A stretch of DNA of 34,073 bases from Entrophospora sp. SA101 (GCA_958430865.1 CAUDNR010000270.1:1-34073); one strand, 5' to 3'; shown: positions 1 to 10,804, counted from the stretch's first letter. Numbers and translations are program-made. The notes: generated by a model not told the origin, from the letters alone.

Positions 1-45
1 TGAATTCTGATGATAATAATTATACACGTTATCAATAAATAATTA

Positions 46-135
46 GAATTAATAAAATAAAAATAATAAAAATAAGAGTAATGAAAATAAGAATAGATAA
101 TAAAAATAAAAATAAAAATAAAAATAGAAATAAAA
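46..135. repeat. A-rich low-complexity tract
   Basis: Runs of AATAAAAAT-type units fill this stretch, with no reading frame. It is simple-sequence DNA directly downstream of the coding relic on the minus strand. Confidence 0.7.
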
Positions 136-136
136 T

Positions 137-425
137 TTAATTTGACCCGAAATTAAAGGATTTGGCCAAATTATCTTCGTCGTCATTTAATTCTGGTAAC
201 AACAGTATTAAACTTGCTTTTTCATAATCTCCTAAAAATCTACAAAAACCTATTAATTTGTTCAAAGTAAGCCTTTACATAGATTTAAAGAAATTTAAGT
301 GCCAGGAGTTTAAATTTAAGGTTTTTTCTATTTTGAACTTTAGTAGATAAATGCATAAAATGTCAAGATCAATTGCACCTTGCTCATTTGCTGCACTTGC
401 TGAGAAATATTCTGAGAATCATTTG
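137..425 (-). pseudogene. Coding relic, one internal stop, family unknown
   Basis: Read on the minus strand, one frame runs about 95 codons from near 425 to a TAA at 137-139, broken by a single in-frame TAA about halfway. The residue mix (for example ASAANEQGAIDLDIL, then FLGDYEKASLILLLPEL) is rich in A, E, G, D and S and unlike the I/N/K/Y-rich peptides that noncoding AT-rich DNA gives here. No upstream ATG in frame is visible. It could be the 3' end of a decayed gene or an exon of a gene whose other exons I cannot see. I do not recognise the family. In this base composition about eight stops would be expected by chance in a stretch of this length, so coding ancestry is likely but not proven. 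Confidence 0.4.
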
Positions 426-1565
426 AGATAAATATGTTAAATGCAATGGAGAATGAAGCAAAAGATCATTTAAAAACTATTTGCTAAGTAATTATTCAAA
501 GTATGCTTTTACAAAATTAAACATTGTAACAAATTCTCAATAATTTATTCATTTTTATAGTTCCAATCATATTAAAATTATTTACAAGCAATAGTGGAAT
601 GAAATTAAAACAATTATAATAGTGAGTGAATGATAAGCAGATAGAACAGTAATATAATATATATACACATGCATATACAAAATTTGGCATAGAATTTTTT
701 ATGAATTGATTTATAATATATTTCATGATACTATTTATTAGCTTATAATTTTAATAACAAGTTTCCCAATAAATGAGTGACAGGTTGATAACTTGAACAA
801 TTCATCAGTATATTCAAAAATTATTATGGTAATTTTATGATTATTTTTTGATAGGCTTGTAAAGCAGTTAAAAAAAACATAATACATAATTTTGGAAGTT
901 ATATTATTTTAATTTCATTTTTATTTTGTTTTTTTGCTAGATTGTCTATCATTACAATATTTAGAAATTCCATATTTGGTAATAATCCTGATTGTATTAG
1001 TTGTGTGACATGTCCTACAGATCAACAATGAAGTTTATTTTCCAGTGATCTATACAATTTTTTATTAATAAAATTTCGAATTGAATGTCTTCATACCCTC
1101 GTTTGACACCCTTGTTGTTAGCAATTGCCACCAAATTTAGTACATAACTTCTTTGTCATATGTATCTTTAAAAACTTTTTGAAGCAAGTTGTTAATAAAA
1201 CTGAAAATAATCTCAGCCTTAGAGTCAAATTTTGACTTTATATTCATATATGTAGAAATTTGTTAGTGTGTGCGAAGGTAAATAAATATTTATAGAATCA
1301 TGTTCACTTTGCTTCCTAAAGTATGTCTTTATACTACTATCATTTATTTTAACAAATAAAGTATGGTTTATACTAATATATTAAATTTTAATTATGGAGG
1401 CCAAACATTTTATAGTAAAACTTTATTATGGTGTGAAAAATGATTGATTTTTATGAGCAATATTAATATTGGATGTAAGGAGTTGATTAGAGTTGATGTT
1501 TGATTAATAGAATTTATTAAAACTTGTAAATATGAGTTTACTTAATAGAAATGTCAAAGAATAAC
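426..1565. other. Gene-free AT-rich stretch
   Basis: No convincing reading frame, RNA gene or ordered repeat was seen here. The longest open frame (517-726, minus) encodes a low-complexity I/N/Y/C-rich peptide typical of chance frames. Confidence 0.5.
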
Positions 1566-1600
1566 TACAGTCAAACCTCAATAAGCTGAACTTTTGGGAA
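1566..1600 (+). mobile_element. Single Tc1/pogo-type transposon end (TA + CAGTCAAACCTC)
   Basis: TA followed by CAGTCAAACCTC at 1566-1579 matches the first bases of the right TIR of the pogo-like element ending at 2845 (CAGTCAAACCTCG read inward), then diverges (AATAAGCTGAAC). No partner end was found before 1890, so this looks like a solo end of a related family. Confidence 0.45.
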
Positions 1601-1646
1601 TCACAAAAATAGGATCAGCTTATCAAAATTCAGTTTATGATACAAA

Positions 1647-1713
1647 CAGGGCTGGCAGCATAAAGTGTTAAAAGCCTAATTTAGTAATAATCATCTTGAC
1701 TAAACTTGACTAA
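1647..1713 (+). mobile_element. Truncated copy of the CAGGGCTGG hAT MITE
   Basis: The stretch starting CAGGGCTGGCAGCATAAA matches the left part of the complete MITE at 10673-10804, including the downstream CTTGACTAAA motif. The right terminus is missing, so it is a 3'-truncated copy. Confidence 0.65.
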
Positions 1714-2173
1714 ACTTGATTGCTGATAAAATGGTAAGATTATGAATTAGTAATGTACATAAAGCAACACAAAAATTTGTATGTGCTACATACCCTTGTA
1801 ATACAGTTTTGAGTTAATCACCAGTCCATGTTCTGTTTGAAGTTTTCCATATTTCTGAACAAAATTTGTAGTTGACTTTGTAAGCAATGTACAATCAAAA
1901 CCCTCGTTTCAACGGATTATTGGTTTTACCCCTTGATTTTATTAATTAAAAAATTCTTATTTCAACGGATTTTATAATTAAATCGCGTTTCAACAGACAA
2001 TGGATTTTTTGGTAGGATTTTAGTAATAAGTACTAATCGCGTTACAACGGATTCACGTGATATAGATTTTATAAAAAAAAACACATTACTATGTTAAGAT
2101 TAATTCATTGCTAAATAATAATATAAACAAATTGAATAATTCTAATGAATAATTCTCATATTACTATTACTAT

Positions 2174-2362
2174 TACTAAATAATAATATTAATCAAAACT
2201 TTCCATATTTCTAAATAATGATTTTGCACAAATAATTAAACACACATTACCAAATAATATTAATCAAAATTTTCCATATTTCTAAATAATGATTTTGCAC
2301 AAATAATTAAACACATATCACTAAATAATAATATTAATCAAATTTTCCATATTTCTAAATTG
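2174..2362. repeat. ~75-bp tandem repeat, about 2.6 copies, inside the pogo-like element
   Basis: The unit starting ACTAAATAATAATATTAATC and continuing TTTCCATATTTCTAAATAATG begins at 2174, about 2249 and 2320. The last copy is partial, and the units differ by a few indels. Confidence 0.8.
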
Positions 2363-2454
2363 ATAATAAATAAATATCTTCTAATAATTCTACATAATCA
2401 ACATTTTCTTTGATTTCTTTAAATTAATAAATCTCTAAATTCTACGAAATTAAA

Positions 2455-2655
2455 ATGTCTCAACAACTATCTTCTTCTTCCAAAAAATGTGAAAAAGCTT
2501 TTGAAACTGCTTTTAATTTTCTTGAACAAAATAATATACAAGCAGATTATAATGAATTAAAAGCTTTAAAATCATTGAAAAAAAAAACAATAAATTCATA
2601 TAGTATTCAAAATTCAATACAACAAACGTTACTAGTTTTTTCAGTAAATAACTGA
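2455..2655 (+). CDS. 66-aa hypothetical protein within the pogo-like element
   Basis: An ATG-started frame of 66 codons lies inside the TIR-bounded element. It opens with a Ser-rich stretch (MSQQLSSSSKK), followed by a predicted helical segment containing FETAFNFLEQNN and a Lys-rich stretch, LKSLKKKT. By position it could be the truncated N-terminus of a transposase, but no helix-turn-helix or DDE motif is recognisable. It could equally be a chance frame. A poly-A run near codon 43 makes a frameshift possible. Confidence 0.35.
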   Translation: MSQQLSSSSKKCEKAFETAFNFLEQNNIQADYNELKALKSLKKKTINSYSIQNSIQQTLLVFSVNN

Positions 2656-2847
2656 CTATTAATTAGCATTTAATTTTTTGTAAATTATATCAAGTATTAT
2701 TTATTATATTTAAATCACAAAAAACTTTATTATTATTAAAATTTTCCTGTTGATCCTGTAGATCATTATCTCGTTTCGACGGATTTTTCGTTTCAACGGA
2801 TTTAGGTGGTCAGTCCCATAGATCCATTGAAACGAGGTTTGACTGTA

Positions 2848-3240
2848 CATGAAAAAAAGAAACATCTCACTTAATGCAATCGATGCAGACATTCCATCAT
2901 GGAAAAATATTGTATAATTTGGTCATTAAGTATCAGATTACACCATTGTAACCATCAAATGGAGAATCATGTTCCCTCAGCCACCATCAGACAAAACCTA
3001 TTGACGGGATGGTCATCCCTGATATGAAATGGTCACATAAATTTTCTATGTGTGATTTCCACAGGATTTGTGAAATACATCACAAATCTGTAGGGATGGG
3101 GACGGTTTATGTCACGTCCGGCGACGAATAATATTTTTATAATTGATCCGTAACGATTAATTACTAAATTTTAAGTGACAATTAACTTGTTTTGGCAATA
3201 TAAATATCACCTGTATTCGTAAATTCGTAATGCAAATTCT
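2848..3240. other. Intergenic stretch, relatively GC-rich core
   Basis: About 2930-3125 is less AT-rich than its surroundings and has a frame open for some 60 codons on the plus strand, ending at a TAA near 3129. No start codon context or recognisable motif supports a gene. It may be a fragment of an old repeat or gene. Confidence 0.35.
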
Positions 3241-3246
3241 TATTTG

Positions 3247-3372
3247 AATCATTTGTTTTATTTTGAATCATTTGTTTTATTTCAAATCATTTGTTTTATT
3301 TCAAATCATTTGTTTTATTTCAAATCATTTGTTTATTTCAAATCATTTGTTTATTTCAAATTATTCAAATTA
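3247..3372. repeat. ~20-bp tandem repeat (TTTGTTTTATTTCAAATCA)
   Basis: At least six imperfect units run head to tail. A similar TTTATTCGAATCATTTG unit flanks the ATT microsatellite at 10583. The open frame through this array is a consequence of the repeat, not a gene. Confidence 0.8.
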
Positions 3373-3488
3373 TTCATTGATTCAAATTATTCATTGTATC
3401 TGAATAGAAACCCTAGTTCTGGTCAAGGGCAAGGTTTTCTATTATTGCAGGCAAGTTCTGGTCAAGTGTCTCAGTTTTCTTTCCAGAT

Positions 3489-3690
3489 TAAGGTTGTGGG
3501 CGAAACCTCTTAATGACTGTCGAAACTCTGTCGAAACTCTAATGAACAATTAATGTGTAACCTGTCGAAACTCTGATGATTGGCGAAAACCCCAAATGCG
3601 AAACTCTGCCGAAACTCTAATAAACAATTAATGTGTAACCTGTCGAAACTCTGTCGATTGATTTCTGGAGGAGTTTCTCCCGCAACCTTA
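3489..3690. mobile_element. hAT-type MITE, 202 bp, 8-bp TSD TTCCAGAT
   Basis: Ends read TAAGGTTGTGGGCGAAAC on the left and TAAGGTTGCGGGAGAAAC inward from the right. TTCCAGAT occurs immediately outside both ends (3481-3488 and 3691-3698). TAAGG fits the YARNG start typical of hAT ends, and 8 bp is the hAT duplication length. The interior carries repeated CGAAACTCTG units and two copies of AACAATTAATGTGTAACC. Related copies lie at 8928-9076 and 16779-16980. Confidence 0.85.
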
Positions 3691-3699
3691 TTCCAGATT

Positions 3700-5110
3700 T
3701 GTATGCTCTAAAAAAAAAAATAGAAATATACTACTTGAGCATCACTACAAGCAATATAGTAAAGCCAAAAGGGTTGGCCAAACCATTAATCACCATAAAG
3801 GATTATGAATCAACCACACTAGCTTTATTAATTGATTATAGTTTTTATTATTAAATGTATATTTGAAGGAAATTTCAAGTATATTTATACTTCTTGAAGT
3901 ATTACAAACAACATGACTTTTTACATGATTTTGTCCAATAAAATATAATAAATAGAATGATTAATAATGAATGACTAATATTAATTATTAATGTTAAATG
4001 CCAAAATGCATCATTGATGATGACATGATATACAATGAATAATCGGGATCTAATTTCATATCTGATTTTTATAACTGAAAAATTAAAAATAAAAGCGAGT
4101 TTGTATAATTAATGATAAATAATGAAAATTTTTGATTAACCATAAAGAAGTGACTCGCCTTAAGCCATATGCATCATTATTTGACTCATTTTGCTTTTTT
4201 TGTCCTATTCATTGAAGACATAGTTAAACCGACCGAATATTCTTCCTTTTATTTTCATTTTATTTTTTTTTTTGTACAAATTTTTCATCTGCACAGGATG
4301 ATGAATTTGCATAACATTGCATAATCAAGTAAAATTGCCAAATAATCAAAATTTAAAATTTAAAACATCAAAAATGGTTGCATAATCACATAATTGTTGC
4401 ATACTGTAATAGTAAAGTCTGGAAAGACAGCACCCATGTAATGTTGTATGACAAAATGTTTTTGGAATTGAGAAACTATTTCATCAAATGCATTAAAAAA
4501 TGACAAAAGACTAAACCCTTGACAAGACAAAAGTCAAAACCCTTGATTCAATTCCCAAAATCTCAATTTTTAATCGCATCTGACTCAATTATTTATATTT
4601 TTCATATGACTCAATTAAATTGCATCAAAAAGTCACCTGATTGAATCAAGTGATCAATATATTTCCAGCACATATAGAATTTGAGAAAAATGATTCAATA
4701 CAATGTCACTGAGGGATTTTGGGACATTGTGTAGCCGACTCTCTAGAAGCTTAAAACCTGACCTGACTTTGTTATGTAGGTGCAATTCATTTTTGCTTGT
4801 TATTATGATAAGTCTATGCAATCTATTACAATAATTCAAATCCCTCACTTCCTCCTAATACTAAGCAAAAAAAGTATGTCAACTAGAGAGGATGAGGGCG
4901 AAATTATGAATGTCAAAACTTTGATCATGTGATTTACTACGCCACTTCCGAATGATTTTTCTTTTTTTTTTAGCATAGTAATAGTAATAGATAGCAATTC
5001 ATTGGAATTAATATGTTGATACAAAATGACCAATTAAAGCAACATCATATCTGAACAATTTGTGAAAGAATATTTTTGAAAATTTAATCATATGCCCTGG
5101 GAAGGGTATA
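3700..5110. other. Gene-free stretch
   Basis: Nothing convincing was found. Two adjoining minus-strand frames (4654-4848 and 4845-5033) have partly gene-like residue composition but no ATG context, domain or partner exon that I can recognise. Confidence 0.4.
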
Positions 5111-5118
5111 AACCTAGA

Positions 5119-5359
5119 TAGTAGTGGTAGGACACTTATATAGAATCTCGGCACCTCAATCTGATGAGATTAAATTTATCCTTGGGCAATTGGTTCAAGA
5201 TCCTGATTCAATGTTGACTTCGATTCAAACTGAAGATGTGTAGCAAAATTTAATGAAGAACCACTCAAGCATCAATTTCTCCATGGAGAGAATCAGTTGG
5301 AGGCTCATAGTTATGGATTAGAACTTCCATTAGATGAGTTGATAGCAAGAATAAAATGA
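5119..5359 (+). pseudogene. Coding relic upstream of the aminotransferase-fold gene
   Basis: Two plus-strand segments look like parts of one former coding sequence. The first includes SAPQSDEIKFILGQLVQD and ends at a TAG near 5249. The second, in another frame, includes EEPLKHQFLHGENQLEA and ends LPLDELIARIK at a TGA at 5357-5359. One stop and at least one frameshift separate them. The composition is distinctly more protein-like than the surrounding DNA. The family is not recognised, and it ends about 150 bp before the next gene start. Confidence 0.35.
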
Positions 5360-5511
5360 TTTATAATCCTCTTTGATGTATTTGAATATGTTGGGTAAAA
5401 CTTCAAGTGCGTAAAATTCATCATTTTTTTTATTATTATTGAAAAAAAAAATTTTAAATTTTCCGATTTATATATATTATATATATAAATAGTAATAATC
5501 AACGATGATTG

Positions 5512-6417
5512 ATGATGAATGAACATTACAAAAAAAATTTTCAACTTTTTGAAAGTATTTATTATGAACCTTCAAAAAAAGAATTTGCATATCTTGAAGG
5601 ACATTTTAAAAGACTTTTAAACTCTGTTGAGTTTTTTTCAAATAATCCAGAATTCTTGGAGAATAATTTTATAAAATGTTTAACAAAATTACAAAATATC
5701 AACAATCATTTTGAAAATTTATTGCTTGATGCTATCAAAGAACACAGCAAACTTGGAGAAAATGTTAAACAAATTGTAAAACTATGTGTTGATAAAGATG
5801 GAGAGTTTTCTTTTTTTTTTAGAAAATTTGAACCAATTATTGCTGGTAAATGAGTATATTTCTTTTTGATTTGAATTGCGAAATTTCCAAGAAATTAATT
5901 ATTGATTAATTATAGAGCCTGTGGAAATAATTTTAGACAACCAACAATCAGTTTCATCAGACAACATTTTTTTATATCATAAAACAACAAATCGTGATAT
6001 TTATAATGAAGCACGCAATCGTAGACTTTTAAATAATAATAAATATGGCAATTTATTTGATGTACTTTTATATAATGAGAAAAAGCAAATCACTGAATGT
6101 ACTATTACCAACATTGCTGTCGAATTTTATATCAACAATGAACAAAAAAGTATTTGGAAAACTCCAAAGATTGAATGTGGGTTATTGCCAGGAGTGCTAC
6201 GAGATTATTTAATAAAAAATAATGAATTGATTCCTGACATAATTACAATTGATGATATAAAATTAGCTCAAAAGGTAATCTAGCACTTTTTTCGAATGGT
6301 AACATTATAGTTATTATATTATTAATATTATGTGATGAATATTTATAGGAAAATAGAAAAATCAAATGTTTTAATTCTGTACGAGGAGAATTTCAAGCAA
6401 TTATTATTATCGAATAA
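5512..6417 (+). CDS. 4-amino-4-deoxychorismate lyase-like class IV PLP enzyme, three exons
   Basis: Three exons (5512-5845, 5916-6274, 6349-6417 including the stop) joined across 70- and 74-bp GT-AG introns give a 253-aa protein, about the usual length for the class IV aminotransferase fold. The first ATG of the tandem ATGATG at 5512 is taken as the start. Near residue 12 is LFES, followed by the HFKRLLNS helix. YHKTTNR places the PLP-binding lysine at about residue 134, ITE lies at 170-172, TNIAVEF near 176, and TPKIECGLLPG before R207. The C-terminal CFNSVRGEF motif is restored only when intron 2 is removed, which supports the model. Enzymes with this pattern convert aminodeoxychorismate to p-aminobenzoate and pyruvate in folate synthesis. 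The HKTTNR form resembles the lyase domain of bacterial PabB-PabC fusions. A D-amino-acid or branched-chain transaminase relative is the main alternative. A TATA-like run lies at 5466-5490. Confidence 0.8.
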
Positions 6418-6419
6418 AA

Positions 6420-7500
6420 AACAGGGTTCATTATAAATCAAGAAAATGTATGAAATTGCATTTACCCGATATTGGTGACTGCTGTTTATTCAATGTAATA
6501 TAACACTAACTCCTTTTACTGTCAGATTTAATAAAACATCCTTTCATTTCATGCAAATGCTTGGGGTTTGTGAAGCAATGGAACTGCATGGGAGAATATT
6601 GCTTGGATCCAAAACCTAATACTCCAAACGAAACAAAATGAAACAAATTTTGAGTGATTCAATTCGATTCAAATCAAAAAAAAAACTGAATTTGATACAA
6701 TTTAATTCGATTTGTGAGTCAATTCAATTCAAACCAGATTCCTAAATATTTTTTTAATGTGAATCTCAATCCATTGTATCCCAATTTAATACTAATGGAA
6801 GAATTACTTTCTCAATATAATGGATTTCTTGGTATTAATATATTTTGAAAAAAATTTCTAATTTCCTAAACTATCTGCTAACCAAGGTTGTGTATTTTTA
6901 AATTTAAAATTTTTTAATTGATAAAAGGTATTATTTAGTGATGGTGGCCGAACCTCTCAATCAGGAGACTTTATTGGTGTAATTTAATTGTAAAAAACAC
7001 AAATGACTGGGTCCAGATGCAATTAAAAATTGAACCAAATTAATTTTGACAATATGTATAGCAAAAATTATTTTTGAAAAAAAGGCAGTTTCACACAATA
7101 TTATGGTAGCTCAATATTTTTTATAATAACGAACATATATATAACGAGTATCTAAATCAATCTACTTAAATTAGTTTAAGTTTGGACCAGTTGATTTTGG
7201 CGATTTCACCTCAATAGGTAAGATAATTTCAACCACCATTACCAATATTATTGATAACAATAATGATAATGTAATGACGAATAAAAAAGTAATGCAATTT
7301 ACAGTTGCATAACTCATTACTGCATTAATTAAAATCAAAATTCGGATTTGATTCAATCAGATGATTTGATTTGATTTGAACCGATTATTCATTCAGAGCC
7401 TTACAAGGCCCTTGACTAAAAGTAAAGAATAGGTACTTGTGTTTTTTGGTTGCACCAATAATATATTTCTCAAAGTATTGCATATTTTTGTGGACCGAAT
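6420..7500. other. Gene-free AT-rich stretch with GATTCAA-type motifs
   Basis: No gene was found. GATTCAATTCGATTCAAATC near 6656 and the reversed motif GATTTGATTTGATTTGAACC near 7364 form a loose inverted pair that could mark a decayed repeat, but I found no clean termini or target duplication. Confidence 0.35.
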
Positions 7501-7525
7501 GAATTACCCAAGCTAAATCACAAAG

Positions 7526-7825
7526 CCACCACCACATCCACCAGAGTATGACGATTATGGCCCCTTTGAATTCCGCAACTTCCTAAGCAAACTTGTGACA
7601 AGTAGCTCAGATAATCCACCTATCAACACAAAAGCAATAATTTAAAGCCAAGAAACTGAACAAAGGACTTACTCCCAGAACTGTGAACTCTTTCAATTCT
7701 TCGTAAACAGGCTCTTCAATAATGGAGAAAATTGCAATTCAGAATTTCAGGCCCTTCTTGATGGTTTGCTGGAATTTCTTTTATCCATAGTAATAAATGG
7801 CATAGTTGCCAGCTGTAATTTTTGA
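7526..7825 (+). pseudogene. Coding relic, 100 codons with one stop
   Basis: One plus-strand frame covers exactly 100 codons, interrupted once by TAA at 7643-7645. It begins PPPHPPEYDDYGPFEFRNFL and continues with ELFQFFVNRLFNNGEN and FQALLDGLLEFLLS before a TGA. The proline, aspartate and glutamate content and the higher GC mark it off from its surroundings. No start codon in a good context and no recognised domain were seen. It may be a degenerate gene or transposon-coded fragment. The TAA might also lie in an unrecognised intron. Confidence 0.4.
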
Positions 7826-7926
7826 TGATGATTGTAATCACCATTTTTTGTGTTATATAAAAATAAATGATTGCAACACCTGATTGCAAAAGCGGTTGCA
7901 ACCAGGTATACGTGGAGTCATCATAC

Positions 7927-8155
7927 CATATAAAAAATTGTCAGAAAATGTACATATTTGTCAGAAAATGCACAGGAAAATGTACAGAATGTAATAGTAA
8001 TTTTTCAGGTCATTTTCCGAAAATTCCGTACATATTCTATGCATTTTCAGGGCAAATATGTACGGAAAAAGCGCTCTTTTTAATGTATAATTCTGTACAG
8101 ATATATGCGGAAAATATATGGAAAAATCATACATTTTCTGATTAAATTTTTATAG
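7927..8155. mobile_element. Palindromic element (GAAAATGTAC family), 229 bp
   Basis: The left end reads CATATAAAAAATTGTCAGAA and the right end, inward, CTATAAAAATTTAATCAGAA. Inside are repeated GAAAATGTAC, GAAAATGCAC and reversed CCGTACAT motifs. The string GAAAATGCACAGGAAAATGT is shared exactly with 24621-24818. It looks like a MITE or foldback element. No exact target duplication was found. Confidence 0.6.
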
Positions 8156-8330
8156 GAATATGGTTCTAAGCTCTTTTCATTTGTAAAGATGGATGGATTA
8201 CCTCTTTTTGATGAAGGATGAATGCTTTCTTTAATGTTTATCCCCTTGACAACCAAAATCCAAAGCCTTGCATCCCCTAAATTTAATTGCAACAGTATAT
8301 CCTTGGAAAGTCAGTCAGATCAACCTTATG
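8156..8330 (-). pseudogene. Possible coding scrap between two palindromic elements
   Basis: On the minus strand an open stretch of about 50 codons includes LNLGDARLWILVVKGINIKE and SSKRGNPSIFTNEKSLEP. It sits exactly between two palindromic elements, as if a former gene had been cut up by insertions. It has no start, domain or continuation that I can show. Confidence 0.25.
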
Positions 8331-8332
8331 CC

Positions 8333-8419
8333 CTATAAAAAATTTGGTACGAATTTCAGGTAAAATTCCGTACAAATTCCGTACAGTTTCCATACATTTC
8401 CGTACCAAATTTTTTATAG
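8333..8419. mobile_element. 87-bp foldback element with perfect 19-bp TIRs
   Basis: CTATAAAAAATTTGGTACG at 8333-8351 is exactly complementary to 8401-8419. The middle contains repeated TTCCGTACA motifs. Ends and core resemble the 7927-8155 element, so this is a short member of the same family. Transcribed, it would form a strong hairpin. Confidence 0.75.
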
Positions 8420-8919
8420 AGATATGTACATGAGGGAGATGAACATTTTAATATTTGAGCTTTAATATCTGTAAATTTCCAACATCAAATAATTTTGTAA
8501 TAATAAAAATTATTTAATCAGTTTCTATATAATAAAAGTACACTGCATCCAAGTTTTTAAAAAACCATAATTTTAATTGAAACATGAAAAAAAAACTAAA
8601 TATACAGAATAATGAATTTTATTATTATTTTATTATTATTTTTATAAATTATATAAAAATTAATGGTTTTAATTATAAGGAGGTGCTTGGAGAGAAAAAT
8701 TTATAATTAATTTATCTCTATGAATCGCGAATGAATTTATTTGTTGTTTATATTTATTATTATATTTTTCTGGCCACGATATCCATGAATCTACCCTTAG
8801 CTACCATAAATTGGATAGAGCCTGTTCCAGAAGAAGTTTTGACGTACTGTATATATACATCAGGTTTTCACAAATTTTTGTTTCTCAATTAAAATTGCAA
8901 TACATGGATAGGTAAAACT
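8420..8919. other. Gene-free stretch
   Basis: AT-rich sequence with no supported gene, ordered repeat or RNA. Confidence 0.4.
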
Positions 8920-8927
8920 AACATGAA

Positions 8928-9076
8928 TAAGGTTGCTTGTCGAAGCCTTTAATGACTGCTGAAACTTTGCTAACAAACAATTAGTGTGTAACCTTCCGAA
9001 ACTCTAATAATAATAAACAATAAACAATCTATGGAAACTCTGCCGATTGATTTCCGGAGGAATTTTGGCAACCATA
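8928..9076. mobile_element. hAT-type MITE, 149 bp, exact 8-bp TSD AACATGAA
   Basis: The left end is TAAGGTTGCTTGTCGAAG, and the right end read inward is TATGGTTGCC. AACATGAA flanks both sides exactly (8920-8927 and 9077-9084). The interior has GAAACTCT repeats and CCGATTGATTTCCGGAGG, shared with the copy at 3489-3690. It is an internally shortened member of that family. Confidence 0.85.
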
Positions 9077-9084
9077 AACATGAA

Positions 9085-10577
9085 GCTACCAATTGATATA
9101 ATAATTAAAAAAAATTTTGGGAAGAAAATCGTGGCAAGAAACGTAACATTTTACTTTGACAATTGTGTTACGTATTATATTCTCTACCTCTTTAATATTA
9201 AAATAAAAAAAGTCATTAAATAATAAATTAATTTATGATACAATAACACAAACTATCGTCACTACTTGAAAACAACGTCAAAATATTATTAATACAATCA
9301 TCAAACCTACCGCCGAAGATAACAATAAGCTTATTTCAAAAATAAACGCAACAACACAGTAATACCATTCCAAGGGATCCATGCCTAACACAAGTTAAAT
9401 CGCGATTTAATTAGTAAATGGAAAGGACATCTGCTTAATTAATAACCTAAATGCTAATCAATCATAAATAGAATAAATTCATGTAATTTCTTCCTTGTAT
9501 ATGAATATTTGTTTGATAATAACAAACAACAATAACAACAATAGAGCACTGCATTAATTTTAAAAATATATATTTAAAATGGAAATATTTAAGCGTAATT
9601 TAAATAAGAATCGATAAGATATTAAATTCTGCTTGAATTTATTTTAAGTGTCATAGGGATGAATTACAGCTCAACAAAAAACCCTTTCAACGTTAATTAA
9701 TATTAATTACAAATTTTTTGCGCCAATCCCTTTTTGTTTCGGGGGATATATATTTATCTCCCCAAGTTAAAAGACTGACTGACCTTCGAAAATTGTCTGC
9801 ATGCGGTGATTTCTTTAGAATATTTATAAATTGCAATAATTAAATGCATACACACAATCAGGGATTTTATATGGGGAATATGCCAATATAATTATGTTTT
9901 TATTATGTAAATATGGTTTGATATTTTCAACTCACTTTCTCTGCAACAGTATTTTTTCTAAACCAAATGGTCAATGAACCGTTTTATCTAAATAAAACAA
10001 AACCATAATTCGAGGCCGATATTTGGAATTCTAAAAAATGAGGAGTTAATTTTGTGCCAATCTTTTCATTGAAGGTCGAAGAAAACTTTGGCAAGAGCTT
10101 TATATAACTTCCAAAGTTATAACAATATGTGTATTTTTTAATTGCCCAATTATCCTATCTAGGATTAAGAACGCCATTTCCAATTAGTATATAGCATATT
10201 ACTCTAATAAATCAGTAGTTCAATTTATAATAATTTTTTTCTTGGAATAATGTTATTTCATTTTGGTCTTAAAAATAAAAACAAAATATCTTATTAAGAA
10301 ATAGAGGTGTTCATTCATATATCGTGATTATTGTGTTAAGTGCTTCTTCCATTTTAATGCATATTAGTGGATGCACAATGTATAAATAAAGGAAATTGAA
10401 CTGTGCTCCCGAAAAGGAAATTTTGAATTGATACAAGTTTTATATGCCTGTGGAATTTTAAATAAAATACAGTTATTTCTCAAAATGTCATTTCAAAACA
10501 TGGTTCATTTCTATTCAAAAAACTCCCATACAAAATTCTCTTATTATTCGAATTATTATTGTTTGTTTATTCGAATC

Positions 10578-10580
<3 letters not shown>
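9085..10580. other. Gene-free stretch, 1.5 kb
   Basis: No gene or ordered repeat could be supported. Minor inverted motifs (ACGTAACA...TGTTACGT at about 9139-9172, and a GGGGGATA...TATCTCCCC pair near 9743-9765) are short enough to be chance. Confidence 0.4.

Positions 10581-10582
<2 letters not shown>

Positions 10583-10635
<53 letters not shown>
10583..10635. repeat. (ATT)n microsatellite, about 17 units
   Basis: An uninterrupted trinucleotide run flanked on both sides by TTTGTTTATTCGAAT. The poly-tyrosine frame through it is an artefact. Confidence 0.9.
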
Positions 10636-10672
10636 TGTTTATTCGAATTATTCGTTTTATTCGAATAAAATT

Positions 10673-10804
10673 CAGGGCTGGCAGCATAAAGGGGTTAAAA
10701 AACCTAATTATTAATGATTACCTTGACTAAAATTGACTTAACATATGACTAAATAGTTTAGCCAGTTTATCCAAGTACTCATTTGAATTACGCAGCCAAC
10801 CCTG
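10673..10804. mobile_element. hAT MITE, 132 bp, exact 8-bp TSD ATAAAATT
   Basis: The ends are CAGGGCTGGCAGCA and, read inward from the right, CAGGGTTGGCTGCG. ATAAAATT directly precedes (10665-10672) and follows (10805-10812) the element. CAGGG fits the YARNG terminal rule of hAT transposons. There is no coding sequence inside. A truncated relative lies at 1647-1713. Confidence 0.88.

Larger units (their letters stand above)
1892..2845. mobile_element. Pogo-like non-autonomous DNA transposon, 954 bp
   Basis: The left end reads TA|CAATCAAAACCCTCGTTTC and the right end, read inward, TA|CAGTCAAACCTCGTTTCAA, so the TIRs are nearly identical and flanked by TA dinucleotides (1890-1891 and 2846-2847), as expected of Tc1/mariner-pogo elements. 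The unit CGTTTCAACGGAT recurs near 1904, 1962, 1984 and 2040 and twice at 2772-2802, a subterminal array of probable transposase-binding sites. The interior holds a 75-bp tandem repeat and one short reading frame, but no full transposase, so the element cannot move on its own. Confidence 0.75.

Noticed and set aside
3244..3513. 89-codon open frame on the plus strand
   Set aside because: It reads through a 20-bp tandem repeat and into a MITE; the peptide only reflects the repeat.
4654..5033. Two abutting minus-strand frames of about 60 codons
   Set aside because: No domain, good start or splice link; the length is within chance for this base composition.
6650..7403. A hAT element bounded by GATTCAA-type motifs
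   Set aside because: The right side ends in a plausible CAGAGCCTTA, but no matching left end or target duplication could be found.
10428..10730. 100-codon frame with a poly-tyrosine run
   Set aside because: Created by the (ATT)n microsatellite and ends inside a MITE.
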